Shown: positions 1 through 5,486 of the stretch, piece after piece
Numbering within the stretch: the first letter of the stretch is position 1
Layout: every line of letters starts with the position of its first letter
Source of the DNA: Beijerinckiaceae bacterium
GTDB taxonomy: Bacteria > Pseudomonadota > Alphaproteobacteria > Rhizobiales > Beijerinckiaceae
Length of the DNA stretch: 7,544 nucleotides
Direction: 5' to 3'
Assembly (NCBI GenBank): GCA_947380915.1
Contig: CANCSY010000148.1
Coordinates: 1-7,544 of the forward strand
Notes under the pieces: generated by a model
What the model was told of the DNA's origin: nothing
What the model saw: only the letters and a program-made list of their open reading frames with translations
Databases searched by the model: none
Translations under genes and position numbers: made by a program

Positions 1-955
1 CTGGGTGGGCGGCACCCATGAGAACGCGAAGCATGTGCCGGAGCTTGAGCGCCTGCCGGGGGCGGCGGGCATCAAGGTTTTCATGGGCTCGTCTACCGGC
101 TCCCTGCTGGTGGAGGATGATCCGGGGGTGGCGGCGATCCTGTCGCAAACGCGCCGCCGCGCCGCCTTCCATGCGGAGGACGAATATCGGCTCAACGAGC
201 GCAAGCCGATCCGTGTGAAGGGCGATCCCAATTCCCATCCCGTCTGGCGCGATGTGGAGACGGCGCTGGGCTGCACGCAACGCCTCGTGAAGATCGCCCG
301 CGAAAAGGGCGCGCTGAGCCATGTGCTGCATGTGTCGACCGGCGAGGAGATCGACTTCCTGAAGGACCATAAGGATGTGGCCAGCGTGGAGATCACGCCC
401 CATCATCTGACCCTCGACGCGAGCCTCTACGCGACCCTTGGTACGAAGCTGCAAATGAATCCGCCCGTGCGCGAGGCGCGCCATCGCGATCACATCTGGT
501 GGGGGCTTGGGCAGGGGATTGCGGATATTCTGGGCTCCGACCACGCGCCCCATACTTTGGAAGAGAAGGCCAAGACCTATCCCGACAGCCCCTCGGGCAT
601 GACGGGCGTGCAGACTCTGGTGCCGGTGATGCTCGATCATGTGAACGCGGGCCGCCTGACCCTGGCGCGCTTCGTCGATCTCACCAGCGCTGGCCCCGCG
701 CGCCTCTTCGGCATCGCAGCCAAGGGCCGGGTGGCCGTGGGCTATGACGCCGACCTCACGGTGGTGGACATGAAGCGCACCGAGACCATCCGCGATTCCT
801 GGATCGCCTCGCGCTGCGGCTGGACGCCCTATGATGGCAAGACCGTCACCGGCTGGCCCGTGGGCACCTTCGTGCGCGGCGCCCGCGTCATGTGGGAGGG
901 CGATCTGGTGACGCCGTCCACGGGCGAGGCGGTGCGGTTCCAGCAGGCGCTGTGA
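1..955 (+). CDS. Dihydroorotase-like amidohydrolase, 5'-truncated by window edge
   Basis: This is the C-terminal ~318 residues of a class I dihydroorotase-type amidohydrolase, a family that cyclises or opens dihydroorotate and related cyclic amides in the cytoplasm. The first whole codon is at base 2. The GTG at 5 is internal, because the protein already reads into a conserved segment there. By comparison with ~440-aa rhizobial relatives, about 125 residues are missing, including the N-terminal HxH metal site. Visible in order are GIKVFMGSS (Lys at 74-76, the place of the carboxylated lysine in binuclear members), AAFHAEDE (metal His at 170-172), HVLHVST (His at 329-331), TPHHL, QMNPPVR and GSDHAPHT (catalytic Asp at 539-541). 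The C-terminal amidohydrolase closing domain (GYDADLTVVD, then GTFVRG) follows. pyrC is often used for this family, but Rhizobiales usually also have a dihydroorotase gene beside pyrB. No pyrB is seen here, so an allantoinase- or hydantoinase-like substrate is not excluded and I withhold the symbol. It converges on the next gene with a 9-base gap. Confidence 0.93.
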   Translation, partial: WVGGTHENAKHVPELERLPGAAGIKVFMGSSTGSLLVEDDPGVAAILSQTRRRAAFHAEDEYRLNERKPIRVKGDPNSHPVWRDVETALGCTQRLVKIAREKGALSHVLHVSTGEEIDFLKDHKDVASVEITPHHLTLDASLYATLGTKLQMNPPVREARHRDHIWWGLGQGIADILGSDHAPHTLEEKAKTYPDSPSGMTGVQTLVPVMLDHVNAGRLTLARFVDLTSAGPARLFGIAAKGRVAVGYDADLTVVDMKRTETIRDSWIASRCGWTPYDGKTVTGWPVGTFVRGARVMWEGDLVTPSTGEAVRFQQAL

Positions 956-964
956 GGCGCCCGC

Positions 965-1495
965 TCACCCCGAATAGAAATAATGCCAGGTGCCGTCAGC
1001 CCCGATCCCGACCCGTTCCATGATCGGCAGGCCGATGTCGTTGCGCACAGCGAGGTTGGCGAAGCGGGCGCAGCGATACATGGCGAGGCGCAACTCTGGC
1101 GAGGGGTCGGGCGCCTGTTTCACTGCGAAGGCGGGCCACACATAAGTGACGACAGGCCCGCGCGTCACCTTCGCATAGGGCTGCTCGAAGATCGCCGCCA
1201 GCAGGCGCAGGGTCTCGCGGCCCTCACCGTCGAAAGAGCGCGCCTTCAGGGCATCGATGGCCTCGGCGAAGGAGCGCACGCGCGGGGAGTTGCGGTCGCC
1301 CGCGCGGCCGAAGATGGGCGGGGTCTCGTTCCATTCGATGGGCGCGCGAAGATTATCGATATCGCCGCTATCCACCGCCTCAAGAATCTTGGCGCGCATG
1401 GCCCGCACGCGGGCTGGCAGCGCCGCCAGATCGTGGATCGGGTCGGAGATTGAATCGCCAGAGGGGGGCGGCGCGCTGCGCGGCTGTTTTGACAT
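965..1495 (-). CDS. Conserved hypothetical protein (176 aa), rhizobial family
   Basis: The function is unknown. The protein has no signal peptide or membrane segment, so it is probably cytoplasmic. After a Pro/Ser-rich start, residues ~20-65 form a helical segment (VRAMRAKILEAVDSGDI, then LRAPIEWNETPP). A middle part follows (SFDGEGRETLRLLAAI), then VTYVWPAFA near residue 118 and a tail ending in IGADGTWHYFYSG. I recognise this order of motifs (AIEWNE-PP, DGEGREIL, YVWPY, IGADGTW) from unnamed proteins common in Bradyrhizobium and relatives. It has no assigned role that I know of. The ATG lies 27 bases after the binding-protein stop on the same strand, so read-through transcription is likely. 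The ribosome site is weak (GCGAG directly before the start). A TATATT box at 1502-1507 could instead start a nearly leaderless transcript. The overlapping plus-strand frame is a shadow. Confidence 0.8.
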   Translation of the reverse strand: MSKQPRSAPPPSGDSISDPIHDLAALPARVRAMRAKILEAVDSGDIDNLRAPIEWNETPPIFGRAGDRNSPRVRSFAEAIDALKARSFDGEGRETLRLLAAIFEQPYAKVTRGPVVTYVWPAFAVKQAPDPSPELRLAMYRCARFANLAVRNDIGLPIMERVGIGADGTWHYFYSG

Positions 1496-1522
1496 CTCGC
1501 CAATATAGCGCAGCGCGCGCGG

Positions 1523-2494
1523 TTACTCCTGTAGCGCGATATTCGCCTCTTTGACGATTTTCTGGAATTTGATGCGATCCGCCTTGTAGCGCTCGCCGAA
1601 AGCTTCCGGGCCATCGACGGTGGGCTCCAGACCGAAGCTGAGGAGGCGCGGCGCCATGTCCGGGGCCATGATGCCGGTGCGCACTTCCTTGGCCAGCCGC
1701 TCGATGATGGGGCGTGGCACGCCTGCGGGGGCGAACAGGCCGATCCAGCCGCTCACCACGAACTCGGGGAGACCCTGTTCCACGAGGGTCGGGATATCCG
1801 GCATGGCAGCGACCCGCTGGGCGCTGGTGACTCCGAGCGCCCGCACCACGCCTGAATCAAGGTGCGGTTTGGCGCCGGAGGTGGGAACGACCGCAGCGTG
1901 CACATCCCCGGACATGAAAGCCTGAAACAGCGGGGCGTCGCCACGGAAGGGCACCATTTCCATCTTGATGCCCGTATCGCGCATCAGCAGCTCCATGGTC
2001 AGATGCAGCGAATTGCCGATGCCGGTGGAGCCATAGTTCAGGGCGCCGGGGCGGGATTTCGCCAGGGCGACGAAGTCTTGGAAGTTCTTCACCGGAAGGT
2101 TGGGCTGCACGACGAAAGCGGTCGCGGTCGATGCCATCTGGGTGACGGGGATGAAGTCCTTGTCCGGATCGAAGGGCAGGGACTTGTAGATGGCTGGCGC
2201 GATGGCGTGGCCGTTGATGTTGAGCAGCAGGGTATAGCCATCGGGCGCGGATTTTGCGACCGCGTCAGCCCCGATATTGCCGCCCGCTCCGGCCCGGTTC
2301 TCCACCACCACGGGCGTTCCCAGTTGCTCCTGAAGCTTGCTTGCGACAAGGCGGGCGAAGACATCGGTGGCGCCGCCCGCCGCATAGGGCACGATGATGC
2401 GGATGGGGCGCGAGGGCCAGTTCTGCGCGAAGGCCGGGAGTGAATTCAGACAAAGTGCGAGCAAGAAGCTCGCGAAGAGCCGCATCATGCGCAT
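1523..2494 (-). CDS. Bug/TctC-family tripartite tricarboxylate transporter substrate-binding protein
   Basis: This is a periplasmic solute receptor of the Bug (TctC) family. These bind small carboxylates or related compounds and hand them to a TctA/TctB membrane pair. The 323-aa length is typical. A Sec signal peptide covers residues 1-23 (MRMMR, hydrophobic core, cleavage after AFA). The mature protein starts QNWPSRPIR, the usual Bug opening. The first ligand loop is PYAAGGATDVFAR (35-48), followed by ENRAGAGGNIGA (65-76), SLPFDPDKDF (105-114), GSTGIGNSLHLT (155-166), PFRGDAP (182-188) and the C-lobe segment PDIPTLVEQG to FAPAGVP (232-260), all family hallmarks. GGGGAGG five bases before the ATG fixes the start at 2494. 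No tctA, tctB or regulator gene lies nearby, so it is an orphan receptor here. Orphan Bug proteins are common in Burkholderiales and Bradyrhizobiaceae. The ligand cannot be read from sequence. Confidence 0.95.
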   Translation of the reverse strand: MRMMRLFASFLLALCLNSLPAFAQNWPSRPIRIIVPYAAGGATDVFARLVASKLQEQLGTPVVVENRAGAGGNIGADAVAKSAPDGYTLLLNINGHAIAPAIYKSLPFDPDKDFIPVTQMASTATAFVVQPNLPVKNFQDFVALAKSRPGALNYGSTGIGNSLHLTMELLMRDTGIKMEMVPFRGDAPLFQAFMSGDVHAAVVPTSGAKPHLDSGVVRALGVTSAQRVAAMPDIPTLVEQGLPEFVVSGWIGLFAPAGVPRPIIERLAKEVRTGIMAPDMAPRLLSFGLEPTVDGPEAFGERYKADRIKFQKIVKEANIALQE

Positions 2495-2582
2495 GGAGAC
2501 CTCCCCGTTGCGTCGCCCCGCTTTTGATCAGCGCGCGTTCGCTACGGACAGGATAGACCGGGCGGATGGAGAAGGGAAAGGG

Positions 2583-2843
2583 TCAGTGGCGCTGGGCGAT
2601 GGTGAATTCGCCCTGGCGGATGCGCTCGCCGAGCCCCTCGGCGAATTGGGCCACAGCCTCCTCGCCATAGATGCTGACGAGTTCCTGAAAGGCCGCGAAG
2701 ATGGCCGCATGGGCGAAGCTGTCGCTCTCCAGGCCCGCCATGATCGCTTCGGCGAAGGCTTCCGTGACGAAGCCAAGAGCCACGCGCCGGTCTTCCGCGG
2801 CTGCGGGATCATCGATCTCTGAAAGGGGCGCTGGCGTCATCAT
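2583..2843 (-). CDS. Small conserved hypothetical protein (86 aa)
   Basis: The function is unknown. This is an acidic, mostly helical, soluble protein with no signal or membrane segment. The body runs RRVALGFVTEAFAEAI, ESDSFAHAAIFAAF, LVSIYGEEAVAQFAEGL and ERIRQGEFTI. I recall the same pattern (RR.ALG.V.EAFAEA, HAA.FAA, YGE.AVA.FAEGL, R...GEF) in small unnamed rhizobial proteins. Codons here end mostly in G or C, as in the neighbouring genes, whereas overlapping frames give Arg/Ser/Pro-rich shadows. Two ATGs open the frame (2843 and 2840) and neither has a good Shine-Dalgarno. The gene sits 87 bases after the TIGR02301 gene and 88 bases before the Bug gene, all on the same strand. It may therefore be co-transcribed, but the spacing also leaves room for its own promoter. 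Confidence 0.72.
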   Translation of the reverse strand: MMTPAPLSEIDDPAAAEDRRVALGFVTEAFAEAIMAGLESDSFAHAAIFAAFQELVSIYGEEAVAQFAEGLGERIRQGEFTIAQRH

Positions 2844-2930
2844 GGGGCGCAGACTAGACCGTGCGGGGCTCGACGAACAGATGCTGTCTTTTGAAAGGGT
2901 TAACGGCGGAGCGGGGAGGCTGTCCCGTTT

Positions 2931-3398
2931 TTAACCACCGCCGAAGCGGTTCGTGACGTCATTGGCCAGCTTGCCGCCTTCCTCAAGGAAGCGCTCGATG
3001 ATCGTTTCCGCATTGGGCGTGCAGCTGCGGTAGAGCGTTTCATAGCTGCGGAAGCCCCTGTTGTAGGCGCCCGCCAGCCGCTCGCGGCGAGGCTCGGTCT
3101 GCGCCTCTGCATCCATCAAGGCGCGCATGCTGGCGCGCCACTGCTCCCCGTCCTTGTCGCCGCAGACCTCGCGCAGCCAGGCCAGCGCCCCCAGTATCTC
3201 GGACAGGCGCAGCAATTGCGGCTCATAGGGCGGCGGCGGCGCTTCCGGCGCGGGCTGGGGCGCCGTCTGGGGCGCCGTCTGGGGCGCCGTCTGGGGCGGC
3301 CGTGCGGGGCTGCGCGCAGGCGTCTGGGCCAGCGCGGGCGTCGCCGCCAGAAGGGCCATGGCTGTCAGGAGCGCGCAGGCGCGCAAAGGCTGTCTCAT
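2931..3398 (-). CDS. TIGR02301 family exported protein
   Basis: This secreted or periplasmic protein of 155 aa has no known biochemical function. A Sec signal peptide (residues 1-24, cleavage after PALA) is followed by a Pro/Ala/Gln/Thr-rich linker (25-60) containing QTAP tandem repeats. The conserved domain then runs LLRLSEILGALAWLREVCG (62-80), WRASM, RRERLAGAYNRGFRSYETLYRSCT (104-127) and EGGKLANDVTNRFG. This matches the alphaproteobacterial TIGR02301 pattern. Cys79 and Cys126 lie in the conserved parts and could form a disulfide in the periplasm. A longer open frame reaches 3539, but its extra 47 residues are Gly/Pro/Arg-rich antisense-like sequence within the Nudix gene. The ATG at 3398 directly precedes the signal peptide and overlaps the Nudix stop as ATGA. 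Translation is thus probably coupled to the Nudix gene. Confidence 0.9.
   Translation of the reverse strand: MRQPLRACALLTAMALLAATPALAQTPARSPARPPQTAPQTAPQTAPQPAPEAPPPPYEPQLLRLSEILGALAWLREVCGDKDGEQWRASMRALMDAEAQTEPRRERLAGAYNRGFRSYETLYRSCTPNAETIIERFLEEGGKLANDVTNRFGGG
3255..3300. repeat. 12-bp in-frame tandem repeat (QTAP linker)
   Basis: The unit CTGGGGCGCCGT (plus strand) occurs three times perfectly at 3255-3266, 3267-3278 and 3279-3290, followed by a partial copy from 3291. It lies within the TIGR02301 gene and encodes Thr-Ala-Pro-Gln on the minus strand. Because the unit is a multiple of three, copy-number change would lengthen or shorten the linker without breaking the frame. Confidence 0.9.
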
Positions 3399-3832
3399 CG
3401 CGGCGCCCCGACCAGCTCCAGTCCCTTGTGCAGGATGGGCAGCAGCCCCTGGGTCAGCTTCAGGTCCCGCGCCTGGGTCAGATCCATCCAGCGCAGGGTC
3501 GGCAGTTCGTCGCTGGCCTCCCCTTCGCCCGAGATCCACAGGCCGGCGAAAGAGGCCACGACGAAATGGCGGCGGACCTTCTCCTCCTCGTCGCGCTCGA
3601 TGAATTGCGACCAGCCGGTGAAGCCGAGGCTTTGCGCGCGCACGCCCGTTTCCTCGAAAAGCTCGCGCAGGGCGGCCTCCTCCAGGGTCTCGCCCGCCTC
3701 CACGACCCCGCCGGGGATGCTGTAGAGCGTGTCATTGGGGGGCAGGGCGCGCGAGCCCAGCAGCACGCGCTCCTGCCGGAAGACGGCGAAACTGGCGGCG
3801 AGGAAGGGGCGAGTGGGATAGAGGCGCGACAT
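3395..3832 (-). CDS. NUDIX hydrolase
   Basis: Nudix enzymes cleave nucleoside diphosphates linked to another moiety, for example ADP-ribose or oxidised NTPs, using a divalent metal in the cytoplasm. The protein is 145 aa, a single Nudix domain. The Nudix box is complete at residues 42-64: G-x5-E-x7-RELFEETGV, matching G-x5-E-x7-R-E-U-x-E-E-x-G-U with every catalytic Glu present. Upstream lie the beta strands AASFAVFRQERVLLGSR and LYSIPGG. Downstream is HFVVASFAG, then LRWMDLTQA, the usual W-containing segment. The substrate is not determined; the general shape suggests the ADP-ribose pyrophosphatase-like subgroup. The start ATG lacks a clear ribosome site and is preceded by a GC-rich hairpin. 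The 3' end overlaps the TIGR02301 gene by four bases, so these two form an operon. It is divergent from the binding-protein gene at 4009. Confidence 0.93.
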   Translation of the reverse strand: MSRLYPTRPFLAASFAVFRQERVLLGSRALPPNDTLYSIPGGVVEAGETLEEAALRELFEETGVRAQSLGFTGWSQFIERDEEEKVRRHFVVASFAGLWISGEGEASDELPTLRWMDLTQARDLKLTQGLLPILHKGLELVGAPR

Positions 3833-3841
3833 GGTCAGGGG

Positions 3842-3863
3842 ATCCCCGGGGTTCGGCGGGGAT
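3842..3863 (-). promoter_or_regulatory. GC-rich hairpin just upstream of the Nudix start
   Basis: Perfect 7-base arms (ATCCCCG at 3842-3848 and CGGGGAT at 3857-3863) flank an 8-base loop. The hairpin ends nine bases before the Nudix ATG at 3832, where a Shine-Dalgarno would be expected but is not seen. If transcribed it would sit over the ribosome landing zone. It has no T-tract, so it is not a terminator. A regulatory role is inferred. Confidence 0.35.
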
Positions 3864-3969
3864 GGTCCTACGTTCTGCGTCCAGGATCAACTCCGGGCGC
3901 CCGAATGTTCAATTGTGCGTTTCAGCCAACGGCGCGCTTGCGTTTCCGCAGACTGGCTCTAGCATCAGT

Positions 3970-3995
3970 CCGGGGCCGCGAGCCCGGCAAAAAAA
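3970..3995 (+). promoter_or_regulatory. Hairpin plus A7 tract ahead of the ribosome site
   Basis: CCGGGGC (3970-3976) pairs with GCCCGG (3982-3987), with one bulged G and a 5-base loop. It is followed by seven A residues (3989-3995) and then the GAGGGAAGGG ribosome site of the gene at 4009. The A-tract is on the coding strand, so this is not an intrinsic terminator in either direction. It could shield the 5' end of the mRNA or leave the ribosome site unpaired. If the candidate promoter at 3938-3965 is real, the transcript would start near 3972 and lose the stem. Confidence 0.3.
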
Positions 3996-4008
3996 GTGAG
4001 GGAAGGGA

Positions 4009-5064
4009 ATGCTGTTCGGGATGAAAGGGGCGCTGGCGCCCATGGTCTGCACGGCGGCGCTGGCTGCGTCCGCGATTTTCTCGGGCGCGACCGGCTCAAG
4101 AGCGCAATCCGTCGAGGAGTTCTATCGCGGCAAGACCATTTCCATGATCGTCAGCTCTTCGCCTGGCGGCGGCTATGACGCCCTGTCAAGGGCTGTTTCG
4201 CGGCATCTGGGCAAGCATATGCCCGGCAATCCCAACGTCGTGGTGCGAAATATGCCGGGCGCAGGCGGCATTGTCGCGACCAGTTTCATCAACAAGGTCG
4301 CCCCGCGCGACGGGCTGACCATCGCCGGCGTGCAGAATAATACGCCTTTCGAGCCGCTCTTCGGCACCAAGGAGGCGGATTACGACCCCACCAAGATGAC
4401 CTGGCTGGGCACCCCTTCCGTCGAGACGGGGTTGCTGATCGTCTGGCACAGCTCGCCCATCATGACCCTGGCCGACGCCCAGAAGATGGAGATGACGGCG
4501 GGCGCCTCGGGCGCCAATTCCACGCCCAGCTTCTATGCCCGCCTGCTCAATGAGTTGCTCGGCACCAAGATCAAGGTCATCGCGGGCTTCCCTGGCCAGA
4601 ACGAGGCCTATCTGGCCATGGAGCGGGGCGAAGTCGACAGCTATGGGGTCACCTTCTGGTCCTCGCTCACCTCGACCAAGCCGAACTGGCTGCCGGAAAA
4701 GAAGATCCGTATCCTTGTCCAGTATGGGCCGGAGAAGGAGACCGATCTCCCCGATGTGCCCTTCGGCCCCGACCTCATCAAGAAGGAGGAGGACCGCATG
4801 TTGATGGAGGCCGCCTATGCGCCGCTGGCGGCAGGCCGCCCCTTCGTCGCCCCCCCGGGCCTGCCGCCCGAGCGCACGGCCGCGCTGCGCAAGGCCATGC
4901 TGGACACCTTCAAGGACCCGGATTTCCTCGCGGAAGCGGCCAAGCAGCAGTTGCAGGTCGACAAACCCCGCAGCGGCGAGCAGATCCAGGCCCAGATCAA
5001 GCGCGTCTACGAAATGCCCGCCAGCGTGGCGGAACGGCTTCGCAAGATCGCGCAGAGTTATTGA
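4009..5064 (+). CDS. Divergent Bug/TctC-like periplasmic substrate-binding protein
   Basis: This 351-aa solute receptor belongs to the tripartite tricarboxylate transporter superfamily but to a different branch from the one at 1523-2494. A signal peptide covers residues 1-32, with likely cleavage after SRA. The mature protein begins QSVEEFYRGKTISMIV, typical of the Bradyrhizobium-type branch. The Bug landmarks are present in altered form: SSPGGGYDALSR (49-61) for the ligand loop, VVVRNMPGAGGIVA (77-90), GASGANSTPSFYARLLNELLG (165-185), GFPGQNEAYLAMERGEVD (193-210) and AYAPLAAGRPFVAPPGLP (269-286). GAGGGAAGGG immediately upstream supports the ATG at 4009; an ATG at 4021 is less well placed. 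No TctA/TctB genes are seen. The next gene begins 11 bases after the stop, so the two are probably co-transcribed. The ligand is unknown; a carboxylate is the family expectation only. Confidence 0.92.
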   Translation: MLFGMKGALAPMVCTAALAASAIFSGATGSRAQSVEEFYRGKTISMIVSSSPGGGYDALSRAVSRHLGKHMPGNPNVVVRNMPGAGGIVATSFINKVAPRDGLTIAGVQNNTPFEPLFGTKEADYDPTKMTWLGTPSVETGLLIVWHSSPIMTLADAQKMEMTAGASGANSTPSFYARLLNELLGTKIKVIAGFPGQNEAYLAMERGEVDSYGVTFWSSLTSTKPNWLPEKKIRILVQYGPEKETDLPDVPFGPDLIKKEEDRMLMEAAYAPLAAGRPFVAPPGLPPERTAALRKAMLDTFKDPDFLAEAAKQQLQVDKPRSGEQIQAQIKRVYEMPASVAERLRKIAQSY

Positions 5065-5075
5065 GGGGGTGCGGG

Positions 5076-5471
5076 ATGAGCGGCTTGCCCCAAATCGCTG
5101 CGGTGGCGGCTGATGCGAGTCCGCTCACCCTGCATATTCGCTGGCGGAATGGCGATGAGAGCCGAGTTGACGTCTCGGCTCTCGTCAATGCGTTTCGCCT
5201 CTATGCTCCCTTGCGCAATTCTCCAGAACTTTTTGGCCGGGTCCAGCTTGGCGAATTTGGCGCGGATGTGGTCTGGGGCGACGATATTGATATGTCCGCC
5301 GACACCCTGTGGCGGATTGCTCAGGAGCAAGCTGACACTGCGGCGCTGAAATCCGCCATTAACAAGGGTTTGGCGGATGTAGCGGCTGGCCGGATCAAAC
5401 CGTTTGACCGCAACGAGATCATCGCGCGCGGCAGGGAGCTATTGGCCGCGCGTAACCTCAGGGTTGACTGA
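5076..5471 (+). CDS. DUF2442 domain-containing protein with antitoxin-like tail
   Basis: This is a 131-aa soluble protein. Residues ~20-90 match the DUF2442 pattern: LTLHIRWRNGDESRVDVSAL, then FRLYAPLRNSPELFGRVQLG and DVVWGDDIDMSADTLWRIA. DUF2442 proteins are often found next to DUF4160 or toxin-antitoxin-like genes and have no firmly established function. The tail (~95-131: INKGLADVAAGRIKPFDRNE, then RGRELLAAR) resembles the 'GLADxxAGR' end of many type II antitoxins; this is a resemblance, not proof. The frame is open from a TTG at 5061, but AGGGGGT five bases before the ATG at 5076 makes that the start. About 34% of codons end in A or T by hand count, against about 13% in the peptidase gene at the right, suggesting more recent acquisition. 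No toxin partner lies beside it: upstream is a binding-protein gene, and downstream pdxH converges. Confidence 0.87.
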   Translation: MSGLPQIAAVAADASPLTLHIRWRNGDESRVDVSALVNAFRLYAPLRNSPELFGRVQLGEFGADVVWGDDIDMSADTLWRIAQEQADTAALKSAINKGLADVAAGRIKPFDRNEIIARGRELLAARNLRVD

Positions 5472-5486
5472 GGTCGGCTGTCACCC

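Larger units (their letters stand above)
3833..4008. promoter_or_regulatory. Divergent intergenic region with candidate promoter
   Basis: These 176 bases separate the divergent Nudix and Bug/TctC-like genes and should hold promoters for both. On the plus strand a weak sigma70-like pair is TTGCGT at 3938-3943 and TAGCAT at 3960-3965 with a 16-base spacer; each hexamer matches consensus only partly. The purine-rich ribosome site GAGGGAAGGG at 3998-4007 precedes the ATG at 4009. I find no convincing minus-strand promoter for the Nudix gene. Confidence 0.35.

Noticed and set aside
952..968. Possible terminator between the amidohydrolase and the 176-aa gene (GTGAG/CTCAC)
   Set aside because: It is a five-base stem made mostly of the two facing TGA stop codons, with no T-tract on either strand.
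1862..2443. 193-codon plus-strand frame opposite the Bug gene
   Set aside because: The translation is Gly/His/Arg-rich with no recognisable motif, while the minus strand has a full Bug protein with signal peptide and ribosome site.
2394..2822. 142-codon plus-strand frame opposite the small 86-aa gene
   Set aside because: The minus-strand reading resembles known small rhizobial proteins and has a smooth helical pattern; the plus-strand reading resembles nothing and crosses the Bug start region.
3399..3539. N-terminal extension of the TIGR02301 gene
   Set aside because: The extra 47 residues are Gly/Pro/Arg-rich, lie wholly inside the Nudix gene in another frame and would bury the signal peptide.
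3302..4024. 240-codon plus-strand frame across the Nudix gene and the intergenic region
   Set aside because: It is antisense to a complete Nudix domain, shows low-complexity Arg/Gly/Ala composition and has no ribosome site.
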